Assembly (NCBI RefSeq): GCF_009389715.1
Contig: NC_052392.1
Location: 38,311,410 to 38,375,409 of the forward strand
DNA: 64,000 bases
Source of the DNA: Phoenix dactylifera
Taxonomy: Eukaryota > Streptophyta > Magnoliopsida > Arecales > Arecaceae
Direction: 5' to 3'
The position numbers were made by a program, and so were the translations under genes. Shown here piece by piece: positions 21,113-32,546 of the stretch (position 1 is its first letter; every line of letters begins with the position of its first letter). The notes beneath the pieces are model-generated. The model worked only from the letters and a program-made list of their open reading frames with translations. It ran no database searches and was not told where the DNA came from.

Positions 21113-24100
21113 TCATGCTCCCTCGAACTCTCTCCGAATGATCTCCAGCACAATTTCATTCCATGTATCAATTGGCCCTGGCATGCACCAGTGCAAACAG
21201 TCCTGTGGTGGGGGCTCTCCATTTGGTCCTCTCTTCGTCAACTTGTTCGGGTCGAGGCTCCTGTACGGGCCCGGATGCCCATCAGGTCTGTACCCGAAAG
21301 GCTCAGTGATGTCCATCAACCTCAACTTGGCACCACTTCTTGCCTTCTTCACTGCCTGTTCGAATCCTGTAACCTGCTTCTCATGCATAATATCTGTGAA
21401 TCCATTCCTAACCACCTCGCTCACTGGCCTAACCTTTCCAGTGCATGACCCTCCTGTGTTCCAAGCTCCGCCCTCATAATGGTCAGGCGAAAACGAGCGA
21501 ACAATTGCTAGACTCGTGTAGTTTGGATGAGAGGCAATAGCAGTCATGATGGTCTCAACTGATATACCGAAGGCTTCAATATTGTTGATCTTCATCTTAC
21601 CCATCTCTTTGGGCCACCAGAGCTGTCCCCCGACAACGGTATTGTTGAGAATGTACACGGATTGCTTTGCAAACCAGTGGCCAGAAGACAGGACCACCAC
21701 ATCAAACTGTGGGAGGAATTCCATGAAGTTCTCATCAGGGATGTCCAGGTGGACCTTGGTAACCCCCTTTGGGATAGATTGGAAGGGCTCCGGGGTACTA
21801 TGAACGAGCCATGAGGACCATATGCGGACAATGCTTGTAGAGGTGGACTTGAAGTACCAACGCTGCATCCGACGGTTGCCACGGTTCTTGGGAACTTCTA
21901 CCTGTAAAGGAGCATCAAACATTGTTAATGGGCGCTGAGAAAAGTAATTTACTAAGAGCAATCCATCCAAGCTTAACAAAGTCAAGAACCTAACTAAAAT
22001 TCAAGGCATATGCTGAAGATTGGTAACATTACTATAAAAAAAGTAAATACATGATGCATGTATTTTATGACGTAGTAGATAAATATAAACAATGAAAGTA
22101 TGCATACAAAATTAACAAAAATGCATGCAACCAAAAACATTTGCACTTGCCTAATATCGTTTGGATGCATGCCCTCCATCACAACCATTACTAACATCAA
22201 CAAGAATTTCAGAACCCATGCTTGACCTGATGATACATGAATGCTTATGGTATACAATTACTTGTACCACTTGGAACTTCTAGCCTATTCAAAATTTGTC
22301 TCAAACTCAAGCATAAGTTGGCTAATTAACAGAAAGGGCCCTTCTAAATTGGAAATGCAAATCTTTCCAGATAATAAATTGTTTGCAAATTAGTACAATA
22401 TGCCAAAAGGAGTAGATAAATAAAAATATAAATCACAATCAAGTCTAGCTGCATTTTGGAATTGCAAGGAAACAAACCCTAGATGATCAACTTCATCAGT
22501 ATGATTAAATAGAATAAACATTTTCAAAACATTGTGGTGGGGTTTTTATGTGCATATTGTTCAGTTAACAAGGTGGTTTCTGGCTGGTGCAGATGCTGCA
22601 ATGAAGGTGCAGATTTTCTGCATACTGTAAACTAAAGGCATGACGAGAACAAAAAAGGGTTTTCCTCGTGCTTTGTCTTTGTTTATCCATTGTAACTTTG
22701 TATGCACTGGCCTACTCCATTCATTGCATTTTGTATGGACCCACAACTACAAAACATGCAAAAATACATGGTCAATAATCAAAATACAGAGGCTACTGTT
22801 TACCAAAGCATAGCTTGTAGTGCAAGAACTTGCACAAAATAAATTTTCCTACTATGAACTAATCATCTAAATTATTCCATGTCATGTAAAAAAAATTGCA
22901 GGTTAGCAACTTGCCTGCCATAGAATGCACATCATTGATTCCATCTGATTCCGAGCAACTGAATCCCCGATAAAGGCCAGTGTCTTTCCCCTCATCAACT
23001 CTAAGAATTTCCTGGCATCAAAGCGTGGGAGGTCACACTGTTCAGGTTTCCACCTCCAGTTCTCATAATCCTTGTCTGGTCTCCCGTTTCCCTGGCAATT
23101 TTGCATTTGTGTTATGATGGGGCATGAGTTGTTTGTATACAATGGTCCAGCAGCATCATAGATCCATTTCCCATGGTACAGATCACAGCTCCCTAAACAA
23201 TAAAACAAAGGTGGAAGCACAGATATTTGTCAATAACTAATTCTTATGCGGGTTATGGAAAGCAGCCTACATAATTGTGACCTCCCCCCTCTCCCTTTCA
23301 AATTTGAAATCTTGAATAACTTATACAAGAAAGTAGGGAACAAAACTTTTTTAGTAACACTTATTTCAGCAAATGCATCAATTACATCAGGCTAGCAATT
23401 TCCAATGGTGGATGGCCTTGGATTCAAAAGCTTTGAGTGCGAAGCTGACTATGAGCTACTACTGCTGCACTAGCTTTAGATGAAATAAGCTTCACACTGT
23501 CCTTCCTGGTCCATCCCCACGGCACCATACTTGACCGGGGAGAGAGAGAGAGAGATTAGGTTTTGTCATCTCGGTCCATTCCAGTTAGGGTGGTTGTGTC
23601 CTAGCACTTTAGGATGGCCAGCTGTCTCAAGACACCAATTTTTAGTTTCTTGTTATTAATGGCCATTCCGGTCCATCTCAGTACCACAAAGAGCCAACCT
23701 AAGACCAAGACAGGCCCAGCTTCCGAGACTCAAACCCTTGGTTGACAATAATGAGGTTCCCTAATGTCAGCTATTAATAGATACAATATTGGTGCAGATC
23801 AGGAAATAAGTGAAAATGATTTTGGATTTATAGAAGAAAGATTTATAAAATAAACGTTAGAAAATAATTAGGTTAAATCAGAAATAATTTGATTAACTGC
23901 AAATTAAGAAGGCATAATAAAGAGGCCAAGACTGTAAACAAGTGTGAAGTGCAGGAGATTCCCCAAACAATTCTTATATCAGTAGTACATTAAAGACTCC
24001 ATAAAAGGACGGAAAGATGGACAAGGATATTCCTATAAAGAAGTTTTGATGCTGAGGCATATCTAAAGTGCTTGCAACAGTTGGCTCCAGGCAGGCAATG

Positions 24101-26767
24101 TTGCATTAGCTATAGGATGGAGCAGCAGAAGGGCTATGAGCATCAGATTGCCTCATTATAAGATGGGAATGTCATAAAACTAGGAAAGAATATTCATAGA
24201 CTAAGTGCATAAAAGGTTAAGCGATTTATCTAACACTGCTTGGAAAGTTGCTAGAGAATCATTTCACATGAGTTTACTCATCCTCCTACACAAAGGAGTG
24301 ATCCCTGAATCCTTGAAGTAAGGTTGGAGGGCTGATAAAGACGGTAGTAAATGCAAACTTGAATGGGAGCACTGCAAAATTATTTGATGATTCCTGTTTT
24401 GGATGTGCTAACCTTGATATCTACCAAAAGCAGAGTAGAATTCATATAGGCAATCACAAACTAATGGAAAATGGCCTGTGTTAAAACTTATATCTATAAT
24501 TATATATGTTAATGCGAATCAGAATGATTGCATGACTGCACATTCTCAATCAACAAAATTAAAGTTAGAATAGAAACAAAGAGAAGAAAAATTACTACAG
24601 AAAAATAAGAAAGAGAAGGAACAAGAAAGAAATACATACAGGGGAAAGGTGAAGCAAGATCCACCAAAGAAATATAAAATGTTATCTTATTCGAAAAAAT
24701 TCAAGTTTCACAACATGAAATTTTAATATTTCATTTCTTAAAAAAACTCCTTCAAAGACATCAAGCTCAATTAAAAACAAAATCCTTGTGAATCTCTGAA
24801 ATCTAATTTGACAAGTTAAGACTACCTCTGATATACATTGGACCTTGCAGATACTAAATATATATGTTAAGAAGTGCTCAAATATCCCTCTCATATCCTT
24901 CAATGTTATTTCTCTATTAAGAGCAATCAGATACTTTGATGTGATCTACTATCATTTGATTCCATTGCTTATGAAGTAATCCTCGATTTTATTCTAATTT
25001 CAGGCTCATCAATTTTCACTGTGTCTAACAACCAAATGATAATGAAAACCTACCAATAAAAGTGGTCTCTCCATATGTCGCTCAATACCATAAAAAAGCT
25101 TCAAGGACAACCTAGCTTTTTTTCCCCATTTCAAGTCCTTGACAGCAGGATGGTTGATCATCTTCAGGTAATGATGTGTTGCTCTTTAAGGAGTCATGCT
25201 AAAAAAACCCTGAATCACCTCTTTATTTATTAGGTCCGATTCCAAGTTTTAAAGATATACAGCCCAAATTAGTACAGTGTCTGCATCAATCTGGACTACA
25301 GGATTTTTCCTTCAATACTTGCAAGTTATTTATAAAGAAATACATTTTGATGTACAAGAATCTGATAATATTGGAAATCAAGCATACACATAACATACAA
25401 CACCTCTAGGCCATCCTCTCACCCCCTCGAAGATCATGTTTAGCACCACATTTTAGAGAAGCAATTGCATTATTTGGATTTTGTGAGAGCAGAGGGAAAA
25501 CAGTTTGGACTTTGGAGAAGCTGTTAAAAAGACCAGTTAGAAATCTCCTGGCATGTTAGAGAGTTGTGACAATCCAGGCATGTTTTGGTGCTTTGCTTAA
25601 AAATATAATTGCATTATGTTTCCTTGTATACATTTGGCACTTCTAGTAAAAGGTGCCAACTTTTACAGCAATCCAAGAAATGTATGATAATTTTATTGAC
25701 CCCTAGATATCCGATCAAATTGTTTACATATGATATAAGTTACAAAAAAGAAAAAAAAAAAAAAACCTTACATACATACACATGAATAAAGTATAGATTT
25801 ATTTCTTAATAAATGCCTTAATTGCTTTAGCTCAGCAATCTACTGCACCTTATTTACGTTTTTATGTTGTTATTATACCATTTTTTTTCATATACATTCT
25901 GCTTCTACACAGGTGGGAGATTCAACAGGATCTGAGGCGTAAAGCCTCATATAATTGCAGTATAAATGCAAATTTTAACAAGAATACCTCAAAACCAGTC
26001 ATGAAAATCCATTGTTAAATTCATCCATCAAGATTGCAATTTCGGTGTCAAGAACAAGAACAGGAGGCAGAAGGGAGAAAAGAGAAGCAACACTTACTAG
26101 AATCAACCTTCTTAGCATTGTCTGATGAAGCTGGAGGGGGCACCGCAGCTGCTGGTGTGGAATTTGAGGAAGCAGAATCAACCTTCTGAGAGTTGTCTGA
26201 TGGAGTTGAAGGGAGAGTTCCAACTCCCAATGTGGAATTTGACGAAGCCAAAATGACCTTCTCGGAGTTGTCCGATGGAACCGAAGGGAGAGTTGCAACT
26301 TCTGGATTACCTGGATTGGTATTCCCAGAATCATCGAAGGCATCGAAGGAAGAGGAGCTGCCAAATTTTACAACCTCAGTACTATCTGAAGTAACAGAGC
26401 TGTTAGCAGCCCCCATCTCTACTGTTCTACCAGAAGATAATGTGGTAGAAGCTGCTGGATTATCTGGCATCTCATGCCTAGATAAAGGTTGCTTGATAAC
26501 CATATCCTGCTGATCATTTTGCGAAGGCTCGGGCGGCGAAGTCAGAAGTTTGGTCTGATTATTACTGAAAGCTATTGGCACTGGTTTGCTCAAATGGTCT
26601 GCACCAAGGAGATAACCTTGGAGGGATAAACCGACAGGATATGAAACTAGAATCAGTGATGCAACCACAAGAAACAGAGTCAGGGCTCCCACTGAAACAG
26701 CCATCGAGGAGAGGGACCGTGGAACTGCCACAACACTGGAATGGCTTTTAGGCGAAGATATCGCCAT
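21113..26767 (-). CDS. Trichome birefringence-like (TBL) polysaccharide O-acetyltransferase
   Basis: TBL proteins are Golgi membrane enzymes that acetylate xylan, mannan, pectin or related wall polysaccharides. The model has three exons, all in phase: 26767-26098, 23192-22915 and 21901-21113, giving 578 residues. The N-terminus has a signal anchor (VSVGALTLFLVVASLILVSY, about residues 24-43) followed by a long, Ser/Pro/Asn-rich stalk. The plant-specific TBL domain starts with CDLYHGKWIYD in exon 2. The catalytic GDS motif is in LAFIGDSVARNQMES, and the DxxH motif is DCLHW in CLHWCMPGPIDTWNE near the C-terminus. Both catalytic motifs are intact. Intron 1 (2.9 kb) has a GT donor. Intron 2 (22914-21902) starts with GCAAGT after TGGCAG, a GC-AG intron. 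Substrate specificity cannot be told from sequence. Confidence 0.93.
23193..26097 (-). other. Intron 1 of the TBL gene
   Basis: 2,905 bp, GT-AG on the minus strand (donor gtaagtg, acceptor tgtttag). It contains a (GA)n run near 23540-23556 and AT-rich filler. No gene or clear element was recognised inside it. Confidence 0.75.
26099..26299 (-). repeat. 25-residue coding repeat in the TBL stalk
   Basis: At residues about 157-223 exon 1 encodes two full copies and one partial copy of a 25-residue unit: VATLPSVPSDNSEKV...SSNSTL, VGTLPSTPSDNSQKV...SSNSTP, and AAVPPPASSDNAKKVDS. The DNA period is 75 bp. The repeat sits between the membrane anchor and the catalytic domain, in the presumed flexible lumenal stem, and ends right at the exon 1 donor. 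Confidence 0.85.
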
Positions 26768-27957
26768 GATTCCCCAAACCCACTATACTTAATAGCCAAG
26801 AACAAGAGCCATGCTCTGAAGAAAAAGCCCAACCTTCTGCTTCTAAACTAATCTCGGAGCCAGAACTTGCACAATTATGCAATCTCCTCCTCCAACAAAG
26901 GAAAGTCTCTGCTCAAACAAAGATGGCCTGTGAAATTCCAAGGAATCCGAGGAGAAGCCTATTTCCCAGGTCTTAAACAGTTAAAAATCCAATCTTTCGA
27001 CCTTTTTAACCAATCAAGATCCAAAATACTTTCAATACCTATCTAATCAAACAGGCAATAACTATCAAAACTACAGAGTTTCTACTACAATATTTCGGAT
27101 TTCAGCAGCAAAAGGCCCAAAAAAAAAAGCTTACTGACCAACCAAATGATTGTGGAGACAGCCAAAACCTAAACTAAATCCGTCAAATCTCCTGTTGCTA
27201 ATTTCACAAATCATTTAGAATCATACCATAAAAAAAATGTCCTTAAATTTCTACAACGCTCCTCCTTTCCTTTTTCTTTTTTGATAAAAACAACGCTCCT
27301 CCACAAAGCAAATCAATGCGAGAAATCCAACAATCTACAGATAAAAGGAAAACTCGGAATTAGATGCTTAGAGGCTAAAACTTCTAAAAATAGAAATCAT
27401 AAGCAACGAATCGGACTCCAGATACCTTAAATTCCAACCTCCTTTCCATCTAAATCGGAGATCTCAATCAAAATTGTTAAGCTCCATATTAACACTCCAA
27501 TCCAGGGATGGCAATTTTATCAAAAAAAATTTTAAAAAAATCTTCAGATGCTCCTCCAAAAATCCATCTCCCAGCGTGATAACATCGCTGAAAAAGGAAA
27601 GGAAAAGGCGAGAGAGAGACTTTGGGCTGCTCGTAGAGATTAAGAGCGGAGCGATGAAGGCGAAAGATTAGATTTCCCACACGAACAACTCCCCTTCGGG
27701 CCGATCGCCGACCATAAAGTTTTAACACCAAACAAAATAAAAGCGAGCCGCTCAAATGACCGTTTTACGCTTCTTCGCCAACAAGTTTCCATAAGTACGA
27801 TTGCATACAAATTTCTATGCGGAGCAAAAACTGCCGTTGATACTATCATTCACGTACGGCTAAATGCTCACATTAGACAAGGATTTAGAGAGAGAGGAAA
27901 AACAAACAAGAGATGGGGATGCTGACAATCGTGCGAGTTGATAATAAAGTAGTTTAT
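26768..27957. other. 5' flank of the TBL gene
   Basis: This contains the TBL leader and promoter (minus strand) and has no convincing protein gene. TBL is divergent to the dehydrogenase at 32547; the 5.8 kb between the two start codons also hosts an LTR element and a LINE tail. Confidence 0.45.
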
Positions 27958-29366
27958 TATTAAAATATTTAAAAAAAGAAAATAAAAGGAAAAAAAAGAG
28001 AAAAAATTATTTCTCTGCTTCATTATATATAGTATAGGAGTTATATATACTTGTATAAAGACTCCGTATAAAAATAATAATATATACTAATATAAGATCA
28101 TGTTAAAAAAAATAATACTATGATTATGTGATTTTTAAAATTATTCTAATAAGATCATGCTAATAAAGAAAAATAATACTGACCGATACAGAATCATACT
28201 AATAAAGAAAAATAATACTAACCGAGATCAAAGAAAAATAATATGGGTTGATATAGGTTGTGAATGTACCTAGAAATTGACGTACTAAATCAAGAGCTAA
28301 AGTAGCAGCTCAAGAAATAAAATGATAGACTAGGAGCTGACATAGCAGCTTAGAGACTGACTTGGTGGTAGGTCAAGAACTGTGTGGCAATATGGAGCAT
28401 GATGTGATAAAACACAAACTGTTATAGCAACTTAGAAAATATAGTAGTAGATTAGGAGTCGATATAACAACTCGTAAGCCGATATGGCAGACTGATACGT
28501 CAAACTGATGTGACAATACATAATTTAATACTGCAGAACAAAAGTTGACATAGTAGCTTAGAAATTGATGCGACAAAGCAAGGATCTTATGCAACAAACT
28601 GATGTATTTGATAATGCCGATGTAGCTAATTGACACGGCAAACTAATTGTCTACTAATACAGCTGTCTGACATAGTAGACTAGTGTCGTGACTGACATGA
28701 CAAACTGATATGTACGTCAATGTGGCTGATTGACTTATCTGATGATGTCGCAGCGAGAAGACACATAGAAGATGGCAGTTGCAACGATGATAGAGCTCAA
28801 AGAGAAGGCAACCAAAGGTCAACGATCCTCATAGATGGAGGTACCATGAAAGAAGAGTAAAAGATCTCGAACTGGATAGTAAGAAGCCAAAGGCAGCAAA
28901 TAAAACTAGAGATGAAAAAAAAGGGGCCGAGCGAGAGTGAGAAGAGACAACTAAAGATTTGAAGTTGAGAAAAAAAACAGTGAAGAGGAGCTAATCTACT
29001 AATGAGATCTTCCAATATTGATTTATTAGGAAATAGAAGATCTTCGGGTGTTGATTGACCTAGAAACAAAGATCGATAGATCGATAATGGAGTCTTCAAA
29101 GCTTCTAGACATTGAAACGACAGCTACAGCAAAAGCGGAAAAGAGGTGACAGCAGATTAGGTGATCGGTGGCTCTGATACTATGTTAAAATATGTGCAAA
29201 AGAAGAAAAAAATATAAAAAAGAGAGAAAGAAAAGTGATTTTATTTCTCTGTTGCATCATATTCGGTATATCTCAGGGGTTATATATATTCGTGTACAGA
29301 CTCCATACAAGAAAAATAATATTAGTTGATATAGGTTGTTATGTGATTTCAAAAATTATGCTAACA
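27958..29366 (-). mobile_element. Small non-autonomous LTR retrotransposon (fossil)
   Basis: Terminal repeats lie at about 27958-28150 (possibly extended to about 28262 by local tandem repeats) and 29183-29366. They share a ttaaaatat start, a ttatttctctg block, a tatatacttgt/gtatatattcgtg region and a gttatgtgattt end. The 5-bp sequence tttat flanks both sides (27953-27957 and 29367-29371), fitting a target-site duplication. Next to the right-hand LTR, on the minus strand, the sequence tatcagagcc resembles the primer-binding site complementary to initiator tRNA-Met used by Copia-type elements, so the element reads right to left. The roughly 1-kb interior holds short degenerate repeats and no recognisable gag or pol, so it resembles a TRIM/SMART-type non-autonomous element. 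The LTRs are clearly diverged, so it is old and non-functional. Confidence 0.75.
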
Positions 29367-29371
29367 TTTAT

Positions 29372-30582
29372 ATTGGTAAAAACCACAAAAGATATAGGTC
29401 ATTCCTTTCCTCGTCTTAGAATTTGGCCAGACTTCTATTCACCCTAATTTTAGAAAATAAAAATATTATTAATAAGATTCAAATTTGTGTAATTGATAGA
29501 TACAAAATGCTAAAGATCAATTAATATTCACTCATTTACTTTATCACTTCTATATAGCAATCATTTATTGAATCGAGCTCATCTCCTATGTGGTGATCAT
29601 TTATTAGAATAAACTGCACTACTACATATAATTACTAAAGATATGTAACAACTCCCTCTTGGCAAAGTTGGTAAGTCTGTTTCATTTATCTTTTTTCTAA
29701 TTTATATACACAAATATCCTTATCATCCAAATTGATCTTGTTGATAGAAGTTCCAATTTGATCTTGCTTTCATCTAATAACAGAAAATGAATCCTTGCAT
29801 TTGTCAATTATCCTTCCTACGATCGAAAAAGAAAATATATTCTATGTATAAGCAGATATATAAGATCTCATCTCTCAAGAAATTATATACTATTTTGCTC
29901 ATTCTTATAGGCTTTATTCATTAGGTATTTATTTCGATGCACAGCTGTTAAAGAAGAAAAAATTGTGATTGGCAGGTACCATATATCCCATATAATTTCT
30001 TCTCATCTCTGATGATCTGCATCTATTCTAGGAAAGGACAAGCATCACAGTAACATGCAATCTAGATTATTGTTGCTGATTTATTAAGTATATGTTGCCG
30101 GAAGAAAGAAAAAAATATTAGACATACGTGTCGGTGGACGCACTACTTTTTATTCCTAAGAAAGGAAAATTTAGTGTGGGTATGTTGGTCTTTCAAATTT
30201 ATTCTTTGACGGTCCACCTTTTGACGAGTTTACAAGTGGATGATTCCAGACGTCGCCCCCAATGGTTTTCGGCCACCGGTTTCGTGGGCAATGAAGCCGC
30301 GGTCCCGCCGCTTTGGGAATGTGGATGCCATCTAAAAATAAGAACTGTTGGAACCAAATATATGACCAAGTAAATGGACTCTCGGGATTGTTTAGGACCA
30401 GGGAATGCAAACACGTGCTATCCTCGTGCCATCTGGTTGATAATAATTACAAAAATTTAAAATAGATTCAGGATTTGGTGAGATAACAGTAATATATAAC
30501 ATTATACTTTGATGGAAACTATGTTACTAATTGTGAATGGCTGTTAATAAATGATACATTTCTCTTTCTTTCCATGCTCATC
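29372..30582. other. Intergenic region, nothing recognised
   Basis: AT-rich with a GC-richer patch at 30190-30420 that carries short overlapping open frames on both strands. None resembles a known protein. Confidence 0.4.
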
Positions 30583-30598
30583 AAAGAGAACACACTTT

Positions 30599-30861
30599 CA
30601 CGCCATGGTGAGGGACGAAGGTCTTACAAGCCAAACATATTTTCCATGAAACTAATAGGACTACGAACTGGATGGCCGGTTATGTAGCCAGTCACTCCGG
30701 TAGTACCCTGTGGGCTGAAAATACTTTTTTTTGCTGCCCATCACTCCGAAGAAGTCTTATGGACATGAACTGAGATTGTATCTCCATCTTTATGCCATGT
30801 ATTGTATCTTGACTTAGTTAGTTGCACTCATACCAAATTAACGTGATTTTATTAAAAAAAA
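30599..30861 (+). mobile_element. Short 5'-truncated LINE copy with target duplications
   Basis: A 263-bp insert is flanked by perfect 16-bp direct repeats, aaagagaacacacttt (30583-30598 and 30862-30877), and ends in an A-rich tail. Its start encodes FHETNRTTNWMAGYVASHSGSTLWAEN, matching the RNase H C-terminus of the LINE at 9680-12189 (YREGNGAADWVAAFVACHSG). The remainder is the 3' UTR. This copy was truncated to only its last part at insertion, and it shows the family was mobilised by target-primed reverse transcription. Confidence 0.88.
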
Positions 30862-30877
30862 AAAGAGAACACACTTT

Positions 30878-32546
30878 TTAAAGTTGGGACTATATGTTGA
30901 CTTATAAACACATCATAATGCTTTTGAAAATTTATAGAGACACATTAAGTTAATACAATGAAATCAGTGATTTCACACAAGATGATGTTACTGTTGCAGA
31001 AGCAAATTAATAATTTCGAACAAGATAAGCAGCAATAGACAAATTGAATAATGAAACGAGCCTATGTTAAATGAGGATGCGAAAAAGCACTTTATCTATT
31101 TTCTTAGTTGATACAATCATGTGAAGTATAGAAAGGAAAAAAAAATGATTACTGATATCCACCCAAATAAAAACCTTCACGAAATCTTCGTCTTAACATG
31201 CTAATAATGTAGGACTAATAGATTTGATCATGTCTCGTAATAACAAATCTTTCGTGATAAACTAACAAACCGTGCCTTGGCCAAGCATAATACCTGCATG
31301 CACAAGCAATACATCCAATATATACATAAATTTAAAAGATTTTTATATTAGTCGTTGGTAGCAACATAGAACTTAAAACTTTAGACTGATTTTATGGAAA
31401 GAAAAATCTATGATAATGGACATAGAAGTTACAACTTGATATAAGTTTAGTATAGGATAATAATTAGTAGCTTGATCAATGCAAATATGAAATAAATTAC
31501 TGGCCTAATTTTATTGCACAAAGGAGTATAACATGATTTTTTTTTTAGCAAGACTTCTTTTAAAGTAACTATGTCAGTTGAGCATTTTCACAGAAAAAAA
31601 CTAGTACCCAACTAATATTCCCTATATGTTGACCAATTTCATGGACAGTCTTTCAGAACTGTTATCTTTGTCTAGAACATAGAAACATCAAATGGTTTGG
31701 TTATCTTGCCTTTGCTCTTCAGCGGTGAATATCATTATTTTTTTTAAAAAATTAATTGCATAATTCAATGGTGTCCCTAGTACGCATCCCCCATATAGTC
31801 ATGTTATAATACTTAGAACTTGTTCAATTCGTAGAAAAAGGAGCAGAAAAGTGTGGTGAACAGAAAAATAAAAAAAAAGAGCACATGTTTGGTTGGAGAT
31901 TTCAAAAAAATAAGATGAAAGATTAGCTTTTCTATAGAAATATTTTTTTTTTCATTTCAAAAAAAAGAATAATGTAGGATATAAAAAAGCCACTTTTTCA
32001 TGGATGGTAATTTTTATTTTTCCAATAATACTCTTAAGCCATCACAGTCTTCTTAGCTATTTTTAATAGTTAATTTTAAACTATTTAATAGAAAGAAGTT
32101 ATGATAATTTAAAAAATATTAATATATTTTTATATTAATATATTAAAATTAACATAATATAAAAAATTATCTAACTATTAAAAATTGTTAGAACTCTAAA
32201 AGCTTAACTCAATAAATACTTTTGATAGATAATTTTAAATATCTAAAATATTTTAAAAATATTTTTAGATTTAAAAAATTATATAGATATTATAATAGAT
32301 AATATATATATATATATATCTAAAAATAGATATTCAATCAAATATAAATTACTCTAAAAATTATATCTTTTATATTTTATTATAATTAACCAAAAGTGTA
32401 AGAGTTATTTTCTAGTATGATCGTAGTGCTGGCGATGGCATTGTGGGATCTACCGAACGCAAAAGACAAAGATCTCGCCCCCGGCTGTCGCAAGTCGCAA
32501 CCTGAGCTTCTTCTCAATAAATTAAGACGTCATATCTCCCTCCCGA
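30878..32546. other. AT-rich upstream region of the dehydrogenase gene
   Basis: No gene was found. A stretch at about 31830-32400 is extremely AT-rich and contains a tttggttgg motif typical of small plant transposon ends, plus a short (TA)n at about 32305-32320. The last roughly 130 bp before 32547 are likely the dehydrogenase leader. An overlapping upstream ATG frame (32417-32659) would include the main start in another frame if transcription begins that far upstream. Confidence 0.4.
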
